28,492 nt of DNA from Treponema sp. UBA4377 (GCA_002391235.1 DGRX01000023.1:4881-33372), one strand, 5' to 3'; counted from the first letter of the stretch, positions 20,720-28,488 are shown. The notes: generated from the letters alone by a model not told the origin. Translations and numbers: made by a program.

Positions 20720-21490
20720 CTAATATTTCAGTTCCAAAATTATCATAAGCAAAAACATAACAGAAGCAGACACATCAATTATTACTCCAAATATAAAGGA
20801 GCCAGGGTCGTCATAATACGAAACCTCTCCTTTGAAACGAACATAGACTTTCTTTTTTAAGATCATAGTTGGATAAAAACAAAGCGCATAGGCAAACCAC
20901 AAAAGAATAACATGCAAAAGTTTTTTTTCTCGAAGAAAAATATAAGCAAAAAAGGCCGCAATAAAACACACGCAACCAATCACGTTCATAGCCGAACAAA
21001 CTTTGTCTTTCCAGCCAATATCTTCCCCATGAATAGAATAAATTCTTTTTTTGAACATAGACACAAGACAAAACAACAATAATAAAAAGAAGACAACAGC
21101 CGGAAGAATATACCTATCTATAAAAGATTTTCTCTCGGAATACGGAATCACATAATTGTTTTCACCGATAATGATTGGGATTTTATCTCCAATCCTATAT
21201 TTTGCGGAAAAATAGTCGCCGATTGATTCTGACAATCTTTTTTTTACATAAAACTTTCCAATTTCCGTCTCTCCGTCAATCTCATAACTAACTTCTATAC
21301 GATATTTTTTATTATCATATTTTGAGACCTTTTTTATCACTCCAATTAAATGCTTTCCGTCCCTTTCCATTATAAAATGATTATAAATAGATTTTATGTT
21401 TGAATATAAGCCAAAGGAACAAACACAAACAAAGACTAAAAACATTAAAAACGTTTCCACGCCTTGCAAATAAAACTTTTTTTCGTTCAT
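20720..21490 (-). CDS. DUF3592-like membrane protein
   Basis: 256 residues. A membrane segment at about 10-33 is followed by a soluble beta-rich part (HLIGVIKKVSKYDNKKYRIEVSYEIDGETEIGKFYV...YRIGDKIPIIIGENNYVIPYSE) with the layout of DUF3592: short strands, then a 'y.vGd.v.v.y.p' motif. Further membrane segments lie at about 130-150, 168-190, 195-215 and 233-254. The family call is tentative. It starts 22 nt after the M24 peptidase gene and is probably cotranscribed, though its AT-rich composition suggests a different origin. Confidence 0.6.
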   Translation of the reverse strand: MNEKKFYLQGVETFLMFLVFVCVCSFGLYSNIKSIYNHFIMERDGKHLIGVIKKVSKYDNKKYRIEVSYEIDGETEIGKFYVKKRLSESIGDYFSAKYRIGDKIPIIIGENNYVIPYSERKSFIDRYILPAVVFFLLLLFCLVSMFKKRIYSIHGEDIGWKDKVCSAMNVIGCVCFIAAFFAYIFLREKKLLHVILLWFAYALCFYPTMILKKKVYVRFKGEVSYYDDPGSFIFGVIIDVSASVMFLLMIILELKY

Positions 21491-21511
21491 AATAAACTCA
21501 CAAAATAAGTT

Positions 21512-22213
21512 CTACAACTCGCGGGCAACGCCGTTTTCAAAATAGTAAATGTTTTCCAGCTTAAAGCCCCAGCGGCCGCCCGCCGCCCGAATGTGCGGCT
21601 CAAAAGTAAAGAGCGTGTCCTGGCCCAGCGCGGCGGAGTTTCCTTTTTCAAAATAAAGCCTGTCGTTTTTGTCAACCTCAATCGTGTGGCCTACGTTTCC
21701 CAAGAAATCCAGGTTTTCAAAACCGAGCGACTTTATAAGCGCGTTCATTTCCAAAAAAATTTCTTCAAAAGTTTTTCCTGGAGCGGCCGCCTTTATAAAA
21801 CTGTCGTGCAAAAGCCGCTCGGCTTTTAGGCCTTGCAAAAAACCCGCGCTTTTTATTTCGGCCTCTTCCCGGACGCAGCTGTCTTCAACGACAAAGGAAC
21901 GCGAGCAGTCGCCCCAAGTCTGGCCGACCAGCGGCGAAAGGTCTATCGTCACAAGGTTTTCGCTTCCGACTTTTTCGTCGGAAGGAACGTAGTCCTTTCC
22001 GGAAATCGAAAGGCAGCTGCGGCTTCCAAGCAAGACCAAGGCCGGGCACTCGTAGTACCAAGTCTTTTCCGCTCCCCGCTCCTTCATAAGAGACGCGCAA
22101 CGCTCCGCGATTTCCTTTTCCGACCGTTCCGCCGTGATAAAAGGCTTAATATCCTGCAAAACGCTTTTTGCGATCGCCTGAACTTTTTTGTATTCGTTTA
22201 TGTTGGGGCGCAT
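21512..22213 (-). CDS. M24-family metallopeptidase (aminopeptidase-like)
   Basis: 233 residues. The five metal ligands of the pita-bread fold are present at normal spacing: Asp91 (VTIDLS), Asp102 (WGDCSRSF, 11 residues on), His176 (GNVGHTIE), Glu205 (FTFEPH) and Glu220 (FKLENIYYF). It lacks the N-terminal creatinase domain of aminopeptidase P and is close in size to methionine aminopeptidase. WGDCSR and the C-terminal signature favour an Xaa-Pro-type or unassigned M24 peptidase over MAP. AGGAG lies 7 nt before the ATG. GC-rich like the core genes. Probably cytoplasmic; substrate unknown. Confidence 0.85.
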   Translation of the reverse strand: MRPNINEYKKVQAIAKSVLQDIKPFITAERSEKEIAERCASLMKERGAEKTWYYECPALVLLGSRSCLSISGKDYVPSDEKVGSENLVTIDLSPLVGQTWGDCSRSFVVEDSCVREEAEIKSAGFLQGLKAERLLHDSFIKAAAPGKTFEEIFLEMNALIKSLGFENLDFLGNVGHTIEVDKNDRLYFEKGNSAALGQDTLFTFEPHIRAAGGRWGFKLENIYYFENGVAREL

Positions 22214-22276
22214 GACGGGGCTCCTAAATTAAAGCAAAAAAAACGATGATTGGTAAATTCTTATGCAGGTATTTTT

Positions 22277-22588
22277 CTACATCTGCGCAATTGGGCAACC
22301 ATTCATTCTTGCCCAACGAATGACTCCGTTAAGTCTTGTTTGATATCCTTTGCCAGCGGACTTAAGCCATTCAAGATTATCTTTATCAATATTTGTCGAT
22401 ATTTTCTCTTTTTTGATTTTTAAAGCATTTGCATAATAAAACTGGCCGTTTGAAAGAGTATTTTCCGGTATATCAGATGTATCAATTTCCGACTCTTTCA
22501 TCTTTGCCAATTTTGAAACTCCTTTTTTCTGTTCTTCGGTAAGCGGCGGAAAATCAATAAATTTATAAGTTCTTGGCATTTTGTTCAT
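22277..22588 (-). CDS. brnA: BrnA-family antitoxin, apparently without its toxin
   Basis: 103 residues. The C-terminal half (ISTNIDKDNLEWLKSAGKGYQTRLNGVIRWARMNG) is the BrnA signature: a ribbon-helix-helix-like DNA-binding domain with the GKGYQTR(I/L)N motif. The N-terminal half (ESEIDTSDIPE) would bind the toxin. Known: BrnA is normally encoded directly after the RNase toxin BrnT and represses the operon. Here only a short reading frame like the tail of BrnT precedes it, ending in the same stop/start overlap. AAAGGAGG lies 9 nt before the ATG. It may survive as an anti-addiction gene. Confidence 0.8.
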   Translation of the reverse strand: MNKMPRTYKFIDFPPLTEEQKKGVSKLAKMKESEIDTSDIPENTLSNGQFYYANALKIKKEKISTNIDKDNLEWLKSAGKGYQTRLNGVIRWARMNGCPIAQM

Positions 22589-22674
22589 ATTTTAAAACCT
22601 CCTTTACTCTTTTTGCGATATGAAATTTCGTTGGTCATAGGCTCGCGCAGTCTATTCCTCGGCCAGTAAATCAA
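22585..22674 (-). pseudogene. Possible remnant of the BrnT toxin C-terminus
   Basis: A short open frame (about 29 codons after an in-frame stop) ends ...RLREPMTNEISYRKKSKGG. Its TGA overlaps the brnA ATG, the usual brnT-brnA junction. The RxxPMTxxE...YRK pattern recalls the end of BrnT-type toxins. The rest of the toxin gene is missing, replaced by the Coa1-like gene whose stop codon lies inside this frame. Confidence 0.4.
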
Positions 22675-23341
22675 TCATATCACACGATTGCTTTTCTTTA
22701 TAAAAATTAATCTTTTTATAAATCCAAACATCGTTTTCTTTTTCGGCGTCCACGTAAACAACAGAAATTCCGTTCTGTCCTTTTATTTTATAAGAAAAAT
22801 ACGCGCTTCCCATTCCGTTCGCATTTGATTTTAATGAACCGCTTATCATTCCCGTTTGGCGGTAATCTTGGCCTAAATATTCTTGTATGATTGGATTGCT
22901 TTCGATCAATTCCAAAGAATGCTTGTACGGCTCGCAACTCTTAAATGACGCGGCTACAGAAAACATAGTCACAAAAACAAAACAAAGCATTATTCCGACA
23001 ACAATGCAAACAGCCGCTCCCGTCTTCCTATTTCGCTTTTTCTTTTCTTCTTGAATTTCTTCCTTTGTTTTTGCGGAGAATGTTGTTTCTGTGGCGCAGT
23101 AAGGGCAAACTCTTGAATCGGCCGGAATTTTTTTCTTGCACTTTTCGCACACTTGCAAAGGCTTAAGTATCAACATAATAATAAAAACCCACCAGCCAAC
23201 GCCGGGCCAAATCCCAAGCCAAAACCAATGGGGCGAACGGTTCTTTTTTCTTGCCACGACCACGCCAAAAACAACCGGAACGATCCACACAAAAACCAAA
23301 ATCAACAACGAGGCGATTCCGCCGCTCGCTTTTTTCACCAT
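22652..23341 (-). CDS. Membrane protein with zinc ribbon and Coa1-like domain
   Basis: 229 residues. Two N-terminal membrane segments (about 11-30, 42-60) precede a zinc ribbon (CEKCKKKIPADSRVCPYC, about 65-82), a charged linker, a third membrane segment (about 108-130) and an extracytoplasmic domain. That domain (NPIIQEYLGQ...GMISGSLKSNANGMGSAYFSYKIKGQNGISVVYVDAEKENDVWIYKKINF) follows the Coa1 (cytochrome oxidase assembly 1) pattern of G-rich strands. Such domains are widespread in bacteria without cytochrome oxidase, so the name should not imply that role. AGGTGG precedes the ATG. AT-rich; in a run of minus-strand small membrane genes. Confidence 0.7.
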   Translation of the reverse strand: MVKKASGGIASLLILVFVWIVPVVFGVVVARKKNRSPHWFWLGIWPGVGWWVFIIMLILKPLQVCEKCKKKIPADSRVCPYCATETTFSAKTKEEIQEEKKKRNRKTGAAVCIVVGIMLCFVFVTMFSVAASFKSCEPYKHSLELIESNPIIQEYLGQDYRQTGMISGSLKSNANGMGSAYFSYKIKGQNGISVVYVDAEKENDVWIYKKINFYKEKQSCDMIDLLAEE

Positions 23342-23370
23342 ATTTTGCCACCTTTGACAAAGAAAAAAAA

Positions 23371-23856
23371 CTATTTATTTTCCTTTAATCTTTTAACTTC
23401 TGAACACAACTCTTTTATGTCGTAGCTTGAGCTCTTGGGAACGATAACTACCCTTGCAGGGCTTATCCATATTAACAGCGCGGATTTTAGAAGCGCAATT
23501 TTGTAAATACCTTTGTATTTGACTTTTAATGAACTAAACGGCGTTATTTCCTCAAAATCTTGCTCATGAAAATTTATTGTCGTTTCCGCTTTTAATATTG
23601 GATCGCGATTGAAAATAAAAGCGCTGTAAAACGTCATAAAGAAATAATAGAAAATAAATAATCCGACTGTTATCGCAAAAACAATCAGAAGAATCGCGAC
23701 AATGTATGACCAAACAGGATTTTTTATTAATAGGGAAATTTGCGGAATCATTAACGCCGCATAACAAACAACAAAAATTTTCCTATTGAATATTTTTGAA
23801 AGCAAACATTTTTTGTAATCGCTTTTTGCCAATTTAAAGTTTATTGTTTTTTCCAT
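23371..23856 (-). CDS. YcxB-like membrane protein
   Basis: 161 residues from the ATG at 23856; the frame extends upstream into pgsA but the MEKTINFKLAKSDYKK start is typical. Two membrane segments (about 28-46 and 52-80) are followed by a soluble domain (TINFHEQDFEEITPFSSLKVKYKGIYKIALLKSALLIWISPARVVIVPKSSSY). That is the YcxB layout: strand, 'kY..i.ki', strand, 'iP'. Function of the family is unknown. It starts 11 nt after pgsA, so the two are cotranscribed, but it is far more AT-rich than pgsA. Confidence 0.7.
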   Translation of the reverse strand: MEKTINFKLAKSDYKKCLLSKIFNRKIFVVCYAALMIPQISLLIKNPVWSYIVAILLIVFAITVGLFIFYYFFMTFYSAFIFNRDPILKAETTINFHEQDFEEITPFSSLKVKYKGIYKIALLKSALLIWISPARVVIVPKSSSYDIKELCSEVKRLKENK

Positions 23857-23867
23857 ATTTATTTCTA

Positions 23868-24479
23868 CTAGTCTGCCGCGTCTTTTAACACGCCGCCAAA
23901 AGACTTTAGGTAGTCGATGAAGCTTGCGTAGGAAAGCAAAACGCAAACGGCAAAGACGCAGTTCCCCGCGACCTTAAAGGCGGCCATGTCGGTTCCCAAA
24001 GAGGCGGCAAGGCCCGACAAGGCCAAAAAGTTTTGGACAAGAACGATAAAGCAGCCGGCCACGTAGAAAACGGTTTTTATCTTGCCGCCTTTTTTGGCCG
24101 CGATTGCCGTTCCGCTTTTGGCCGCGACCATGCGCAAAAAGTTTTGGCTGAACTCGCGGTACAAAATCAAGACGAACAAGGCAGGATGCATGTAGCCTGT
24201 AAAGACAAAGCAAGTGAACATTGAAAGGTGCAAGAAAACGTCGGCGAAGGGATCGAACATTTTTCCAAAGTCGCTGACCTCGCCGTGAGCGCGCGCGAAG
24301 CTTCCGTCAAAGTAGTCGGTGATTTCCGCCGCCGCCAAAAGAGGAATCATAGCCGCGGACAAAAGAAGGCTCGCGGCCGCGCCTTCAGCAAGGCCCAGCC
24401 AGCGCGGCAAAAAGTAAAGTACAAAAAGAATGGGAGCGGCGATTATTCGCGCGAGAGTGAACTTGTTCGATGTTTTCAT
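23868..24479 (-). CDS. pgsA: CDP-alcohol phosphatidyltransferase (PgsA-like)
   Basis: 203 residues, with about six membrane segments. The complete CDP-alcohol signature is seen: Asp55, Asp58-Gly59, Ala62-Arg63, Gly72, Asp76 and Asp80 (DYFDGSFAR...FGKMFDPFAD). Known: this motif binds CDP-diacylglycerol and two divalent ions. The opening TLARIIAAPILFVLY is typical of phosphatidylglycerophosphate synthases, the likely function. The promoter is TTGCGA-17-TATTCT with only 6 nt to the ATG, so the mRNA is probably leaderless. Confidence 0.85.
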   Translation of the reverse strand: MKTSNKFTLARIIAAPILFVLYFLPRWLGLAEGAAASLLLSAAMIPLLAAAEITDYFDGSFARAHGEVSDFGKMFDPFADVFLHLSMFTCFVFTGYMHPALFVLILYREFSQNFLRMVAAKSGTAIAAKKGGKIKTVFYVAGCFIVLVQNFLALSGLAASLGTDMAAFKVAGNCVFAVCVLLSYASFIDYLKSFGGVLKDAAD

Positions 24480-24485
24480 AATAGT

Positions 24486-24514
24486 AGAATAGCGCTAACA
24501 AAGAATTTTCGCAA
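24486..24514 (-). promoter_or_regulatory. Promoter of pgsA
   Basis: Minus strand: TTGCGA (24514-24509), a 17-nt spacer, TATTCT (24491-24486), then 6 nt to the ATG. The -35 box is part of a copy of the dispersed GGTCTTGCGAAAA motif. Confidence 0.6.
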
Positions 24515-24526
24515 GACCAAAAAGCG

Positions 24527-24716
24527 CCGAGGGCTTAAAAGGCGGGTCCCAGCGACGAAAAAAAACATTGGTTCCCCCCGTCCTTGCGTCGCTGCGCTCC
24601 GCTTTGGATAGGAAAATATCCACTTGCGCTCTCACGAGCGCTGCCAATCGCTAGCTGGCTTGCTGACGGGGCCCCCACCAAGTTTTTTTTCTGCGTCCCG
24701 CCTTTTAAGCCCTCGG
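24527..24716. repeat. 190-bp fold-back element between pgsA and mutS2
   Basis: The ends are a perfect 20-bp inverted repeat (24527-24546 and 24697-24716). The pairing continues inward imperfectly: GCGACGAAAAAAAACATTGG against the complement of CCAAGTTTTTTTTCTGCGT, and CCCCCCGTC against GACGGGG. The centre holds small hairpins, GGATA-GGAAAA-TATCC and GCGCTC-TCAC-GAGCGC. No ORF of note and no obvious target-site duplication. It could be a MITE, a structured RNA or an elaborate terminator for mutS2; undecided. Confidence 0.65.
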
Positions 24717-24742
24717 CTTGTTGGCATCCCTAAAATTACATT

Positions 24743-27259
24743 CTACAATTTTACGTAGGTTTTTCCCTCGCCGCCGTCTTCGGCGGGCGCGAACGAAAAG
24801 TCTTGGACGGCGGGCGCGGCCTTTAGGTACTTTTGGACGGCTTCCTTTAGAGCGCCGGTTCCTTTTCCGTGAATGACGCTAAAATGGTCCAAGCCGTTAA
24901 GGACGCACAAATCGATTTGGCGCTCAAGCGCCTTTACAGCCTCGTCGGCGCGAAGCCCAAGCAAGCGAAGCTCGTAGGCGGGCCTTTCCATTTGGCCGGC
25001 CGCGCCCGATTTTGGCCTTGAACCTGTTTCCGAACCGGCCACGACGTATTGCCAGGAGGGAATCGCTTTGGCGGCGGTATTTTGGTCAAGCCGCAAGTCT
25101 TTTTCTTTAGCCTTGATTTTTAGCGAGCCAAACTGCACAAGCCATTCGCCGCCCTTTTCCTTTCTAAGCAGCACGCCTTCGGCTCCGGTGGCCAAAGAGT
25201 GAACCTTGGCGCCTTCCTCAAATTTTTTGGCCGCCTCCTCAACGGTTTCGCGCCGGGCAAGCGTTGGAGTCGCGGTCTTAAGGGCGTCGGAATTTTTAGT
25301 CCGTCCTTTTTTTATTTTGTTGCTCTTGTGGGAATTCTTTTTCTTTTCAAATTTTTCTTCGTCGCGCAAGAGGTTCTCTTCTTCCGCCTGCAAAATGCCG
25401 GAGTGAACTTTTTCCGCCGCGGCAAGGTCTTCCTTAAACTGCTTTGCGGCCAAAGTTTTTTCGCGCGTAACCTCGCCTTCCTTTAGCTCACGAATAAGGT
25501 TTTCAAGCTTGCGGCGTGACTCGCGCAAAAAGGCGGCCTCTTCCTTTGACTGCGCGGCCTTAAAGTCGTGCTCGCGGCGGCGAAGCTTTATTTCCTTTTC
25601 CTCGTTTTTAAGCGCCCGCTCGTCCAACTTTTCCTCGCGCTCCAACTGTTCCTGCATAAGGCGGTCAAGCTCCAAGTGCTTTTGGTTAAGGCCCTTGATA
25701 AGGGCGCTCACGTCCGCCGCCTGGCTTTGGATGTAGCCGCGCGCCTTTCGCACAAGCTCCGCCGCCATTCCGGAACGCTCGGCGATTTCAAGCGCGTGGC
25801 TTTCGCCGGGGATTCCCATGACCAAGCGGTAAGTAGGCTTTAACGCGTCCATGTCAAACTCTACGCTGGCGTTTGAGCAAACGGGATTTGTCCAGCCGTA
25901 ATTTTTTAAAACGCCGTGGTGGGTCGTGACAAGCACAAAGGAGCCGCGGTCGATCAAGCTGTCAAGCGCGGCCATCGCTATGGCGCTTCCTTCAAGCGGA
26001 TCGGTTCCGCTTCCAAGCTCGTCAAGAAGCACAAGGCTTTTTCTCGTCGCCTGGCTCAAGGCCAGCGCTATGTTTTTCATATGAGCGCTAAAGGTTGAAA
26101 GCGAGGCGTCGATTGACTGCTCGTCGCCGATGTCCGCGTAAACCGCGTCAAAGCAAGGAAGGCGGCTTCCCTCGGCGGCGGGAATCGGAAAGCCCGCCTG
26201 GTTCAGCATGCAAAAAAGCGCGAAGGTTTTTATGGCGACGGTTTTTCCGCCGGTGTTTGCGCCTGTGATTATAAGAACGCGCTTTCCGTCCATAAAGCGA
26301 ATGTCAATCGGAACGGCCTTGTCCTTTAGCAAGGGATGGCGGGCTTGCAAGAGCAAGGGCGGCTCGCCATCGGACGCGGAAAGCGCGTATGTGGAATCAC
26401 TTTCGGCTCCCCAGCGCGCGGCCGCCTGCGTCGCGTCCAAGCGGACCATTACCGGAAGCGCTTCCTCAAATGCGGCGGCGCTTTCCATCAGGCGGGCGGT
26501 CGCCTCTTCCAAGATTTTTCGGACGGCGCTCTCAAGCTCGTACTCTTTTTGCACCAAGTCGTTGTTAAGGCGCACCGCCTCTTCCGGCTCGATGAAAACC
26601 GTCTGGCCGCTGTTTGAAAGCTCGTGGATGATTCCCTTCACCTTTGAGCGCTCGCCTGTCTTTACCGCAAGCACTTGCCTGTCGTTCCTTACGACCGGGA
26701 GCGTTGACTCCAAGCTGCGCGCGAGGGCCGGGTCGGAAAGCAATTTTTTAAAGGCGCCCTCAATCTCGCGGCGAATGGCCTGCATCGCGGACTTTATTTC
26801 CCTAAGCTCGCGCAAGTCCTTTAATGAGCCGTCCTTGTCAACGACCTTGAAAATTTCTTCCTCCGCGGCGGAAAGGTTCGGGATTTTTTGCGCGAGCGCG
26901 TCAAGGTTTTTCAAGCCCAGCTCTTCTTTTGAGCCAGCGATTTTTTCCTTAACTTCGCGCGCGTGTTGGCAAAAAAGGCCCAGCGCGTAAAGCTCTTGGA
27001 CTTCCAAGCGCGCTCCGGCCGTTTTTAGGATTGAAAAAAGCGGCGCGACGGGCGGCCACGCCTTTAAGGATATGTCGCGCGAGCTTGAAAAGCAAACGCT
27101 CCACTCGCGGCTAAGATTTTTTAGGCTTTCATATTCGCTTGGATTTGAAAGAGGCTCGCGCTCCAAAAGGCTTTCCTTGCCTTCCTCGCTTTTGCAAAGG
27201 CCGGCTATTTGGTCGCGCATTCTATAGTAGTCAAGTTCGGTTAAAGTTTTTTTGTCCAT
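24743..27259 (-). CDS. mutS2: MutS2, Smr-domain ATPase
   Basis: 838 residues. The N-terminal MutS2 core is followed by the ATPase: Walker A GANTGGKT (333-340), Walker B LLDELGSGTDPLEGS (411-425), and SIDASLSTFSAHMKNI (signature loop). A long charged coiled coil runs at about 520-660. The last 77 residues are the Smr domain with HGKGTGALKEAV (about 796-807). Known: MutS2 binds branched DNA or collided ribosomes and suppresses recombination rather than repairing mismatches. Oddity: the Smr LDLRG motif reads LRLLG, losing the conserved Asp. No strong promoter or ribosome-binding site is visible. It lies 77 nt after rsgA, separated by two short repeats. Confidence 0.95.
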   Translation of the reverse strand: MDKKTLTELDYYRMRDQIAGLCKSEEGKESLLEREPLSNPSEYESLKNLSREWSVCFSSSRDISLKAWPPVAPLFSILKTAGARLEVQELYALGLFCQHAREVKEKIAGSKEELGLKNLDALAQKIPNLSAAEEEIFKVVDKDGSLKDLRELREIKSAMQAIRREIEGAFKKLLSDPALARSLESTLPVVRNDRQVLAVKTGERSKVKGIIHELSNSGQTVFIEPEEAVRLNNDLVQKEYELESAVRKILEEATARLMESAAAFEEALPVMVRLDATQAAARWGAESDSTYALSASDGEPPLLLQARHPLLKDKAVPIDIRFMDGKRVLIITGANTGGKTVAIKTFALFCMLNQAGFPIPAAEGSRLPCFDAVYADIGDEQSIDASLSTFSAHMKNIALALSQATRKSLVLLDELGSGTDPLEGSAIAMAALDSLIDRGSFVLVTTHHGVLKNYGWTNPVCSNASVEFDMDALKPTYRLVMGIPGESHALEIAERSGMAAELVRKARGYIQSQAADVSALIKGLNQKHLELDRLMQEQLEREEKLDERALKNEEKEIKLRRREHDFKAAQSKEEAAFLRESRRKLENLIRELKEGEVTREKTLAAKQFKEDLAAAEKVHSGILQAEEENLLRDEEKFEKKKNSHKSNKIKKGRTKNSDALKTATPTLARRETVEEAAKKFEEGAKVHSLATGAEGVLLRKEKGGEWLVQFGSLKIKAKEKDLRLDQNTAAKAIPSWQYVVAGSETGSRPKSGAAGQMERPAYELRLLGLRADEAVKALERQIDLCVLNGLDHFSVIHGKGTGALKEAVQKYLKAAPAVQDFSFAPAEDGGEGKTYVKL

Positions 27260-27285
27260 AATTTTTTTGTTTGCGGCAGGGCCGC

Positions 27286-27334
27286 GCTTTTTGGTCTTAC
27301 AAACAATCGCCGCGCTTTTTGGCCTTGCGAAAAG
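27286..27334. repeat. Two tandem copies of a short dispersed motif
   Basis: GCGCTTTTTGGTCTTACAAAC and GCGCTTTTTGGCCTTGCGAAAAG stand side by side between rsgA and mutS2. Related copies lie at 24508-24526 (opposite strand, over the pgsA promoter), about 19632-19648 and about 19664-19680. The function is unknown. Confidence 0.55.
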
Positions 27335-27336
27335 TT

Positions 27337-28299
27337 TTAGTCGCGCCAGTCGCCGGTCTTTATTTCTTCGGTGATGTTCTTAAAGCTTTCGTAGCGGTCT
27401 TCGCTTATGACGCCGCTGTAGACCGCTTCCAAAATCTTGCAGCCGGGCTCGGAAGTGTGGCTGCAAGACGCGCCGAATTTGCACTTTCCCAAAAGCGGCT
27501 TGAATTCCCTAAAGTAAAGGCCAACGTTCTCCGCGGGGATTTCGTTCAGCATAAAGCGGCGGATGCCGGGAGTGTCGATGATTTGCGCCTTGCGGCCTTG
27601 AAGGCCTCCTGTAAAGGCTTCGTTTAGGTTTATGTTGAGCAGCGTTCCCTTTGTAGTCGTGTGGGCGCCGCGGCCGTATTTTTTTGAAAGGCTTCCGGTC
27701 TTTAAAATGACGTCGTTGTTGAGGCGGTTAATCAAGCTGGACTTTCCTACGCCCGACTGGCCCACAAAGGCGCTTCTCTTGTCGGCCAAAAGCTCGACCA
27801 AGTCCATAAGGCCCTCGCCTGTCTTTGCCGAAACCTTTTGGACCGTGTAGCCCAAGTCCTCCCAGTTTTGGACGCGCGAAACAAAGTCAGGGTCGCCGGC
27901 CCCGGGCAAGTCGAATTTGTTTATCAAGATTATCGGCTGGATTTTCTGTTCCTCCGCCTGAATCAAGCAGCGGTCGATGAAGCGGGGGCGGAAGGGCGGC
28001 TCTTCGGGCGTGGTCACCAAAACAAGGTAGTCCAAGTTGGCGGCCAGGATTTGCGGCTTTTGCCCCTTTACGTTCCAGCGCAAAAAAAGGTTCTTTCGTT
28101 CCAGCAAAGAAATTATTTGCCCCTTGTCCTCGGAAAGGGAGTCCGCCTCGATTTCGACAGAATCGCCCGGAGCGAGCGGGTTGTAAAAGTCCTTGTCGGT
28201 TTTGATTTTTTTTCCTTTGATTGAGCAGGAACGAAGGACGCCGTCTTGGCATTCAACAGAAAAGAAATTGTTTGTTCCCGCTATGACAGTTCCAATCAT
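27337..28299 (-). CDS. rsgA: Ribosome small subunit-dependent GTPase A
   Basis: 320 residues. An N-terminal OB-fold (GTVIAGTNNFFSVECQDG...LAPGDSVEIE) is followed by a circularly permuted GTPase domain: NKFD (G4, about 127), SAKTGEG (G5), GQSGVGKSSL (G1, about 179), TTTKG (G2) and DTPGIRRF (G3). Next comes a C-terminal zinc knuckle (CKFGASCSHTSEPGC). Role: checks maturation of the 30S ribosomal subunit, with GTPase activity stimulated by it. TATAAA lies 9 nt before the ATG, but no -35 is seen, so it is probably cotranscribed with the tRNA-Glu gene 14 nt upstream. Confidence 0.96.
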   Translation of the reverse strand: MIGTVIAGTNNFFSVECQDGVLRSCSIKGKKIKTDKDFYNPLAPGDSVEIEADSLSEDKGQIISLLERKNLFLRWNVKGQKPQILAANLDYLVLVTTPEEPPFRPRFIDRCLIQAEEQKIQPIILINKFDLPGAGDPDFVSRVQNWEDLGYTVQKVSAKTGEGLMDLVELLADKRSAFVGQSGVGKSSLINRLNNDVILKTGSLSKKYGRGAHTTTKGTLLNINLNEAFTGGLQGRKAQIIDTPGIRRFMLNEIPAENVGLYFREFKPLLGKCKFGASCSHTSEPGCKILEAVYSGVISEDRYESFKNITEEIKTGDWRD

Positions 28300-28312
28300 A
28301 AAATGAGTTTTA

Positions 28313-28385
28313 TAGTCGGTACGGGAGTCGAACCCGTCTTTAGAGATTGAGAATCTCTCGTCCTAAACCGATAGACGAACCAACC
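28313..28385 (-). tRNA. tRNA-Glu (CTC)
   Basis: 73 nt, CCA not encoded. Acceptor GGTTGGT pairs with ACCGACT (two G-U pairs). Anticodon stem AGAGA/TCTCT with loop TTCTCAA gives anticodon CTC. T-arm ACGGG-TTCGACT-CCCGT. The D-arm TTCGTCTATCGGTTTAGGAC is typical of tRNA-Glu. Confidence 0.92.
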
Positions 28386-28413
28386 AAAAAATGAGCCGGC
28401 TTTTGACCGGCTC
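28385..28413 (-). terminator. Intrinsic terminator between the two tRNAs
   Basis: Minus strand: GAGCCGG-TCAAAAG-CCGGCTC followed by ATTTTTT. It ends tRNA-Gln transcription just before the tRNA-Glu 5' end, so tRNA-Glu needs its own promoter or read-through. Confidence 0.75.
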
Positions 28414-28415
28414 TC

Positions 28416-28488
28416 GTTCCCCAAGGAGGACTCGAACCCCCACAGGCAGAACCAGAATCTGCAGTGCTACCATTACACAATCGGGGAA
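28416..28488 (-). tRNA. tRNA-Gln (CTG)
   Basis: 73 nt, CCA not encoded. Acceptor TTCCCCG pairs with TGGGGAA. Anticodon stem GCAGA/TCTGC with loop TTCTGGT gives anticodon CTG. T-arm GGGGG-TTCGAGT-CCTCC. The T-A first acceptor pair is usual for tRNA-Gln. Confidence 0.92.

Noticed and set aside
22652..23341. A true cytochrome oxidase assembly factor
   Set aside because: The Coa1-like fold is common in bacteria lacking cytochrome oxidase, and no oxidase genes are nearby.
24527..24716. Insertion sequence or group II intron
   Set aside because: No transposase or reverse transcriptase frame and no target duplication; too short for a group II intron.
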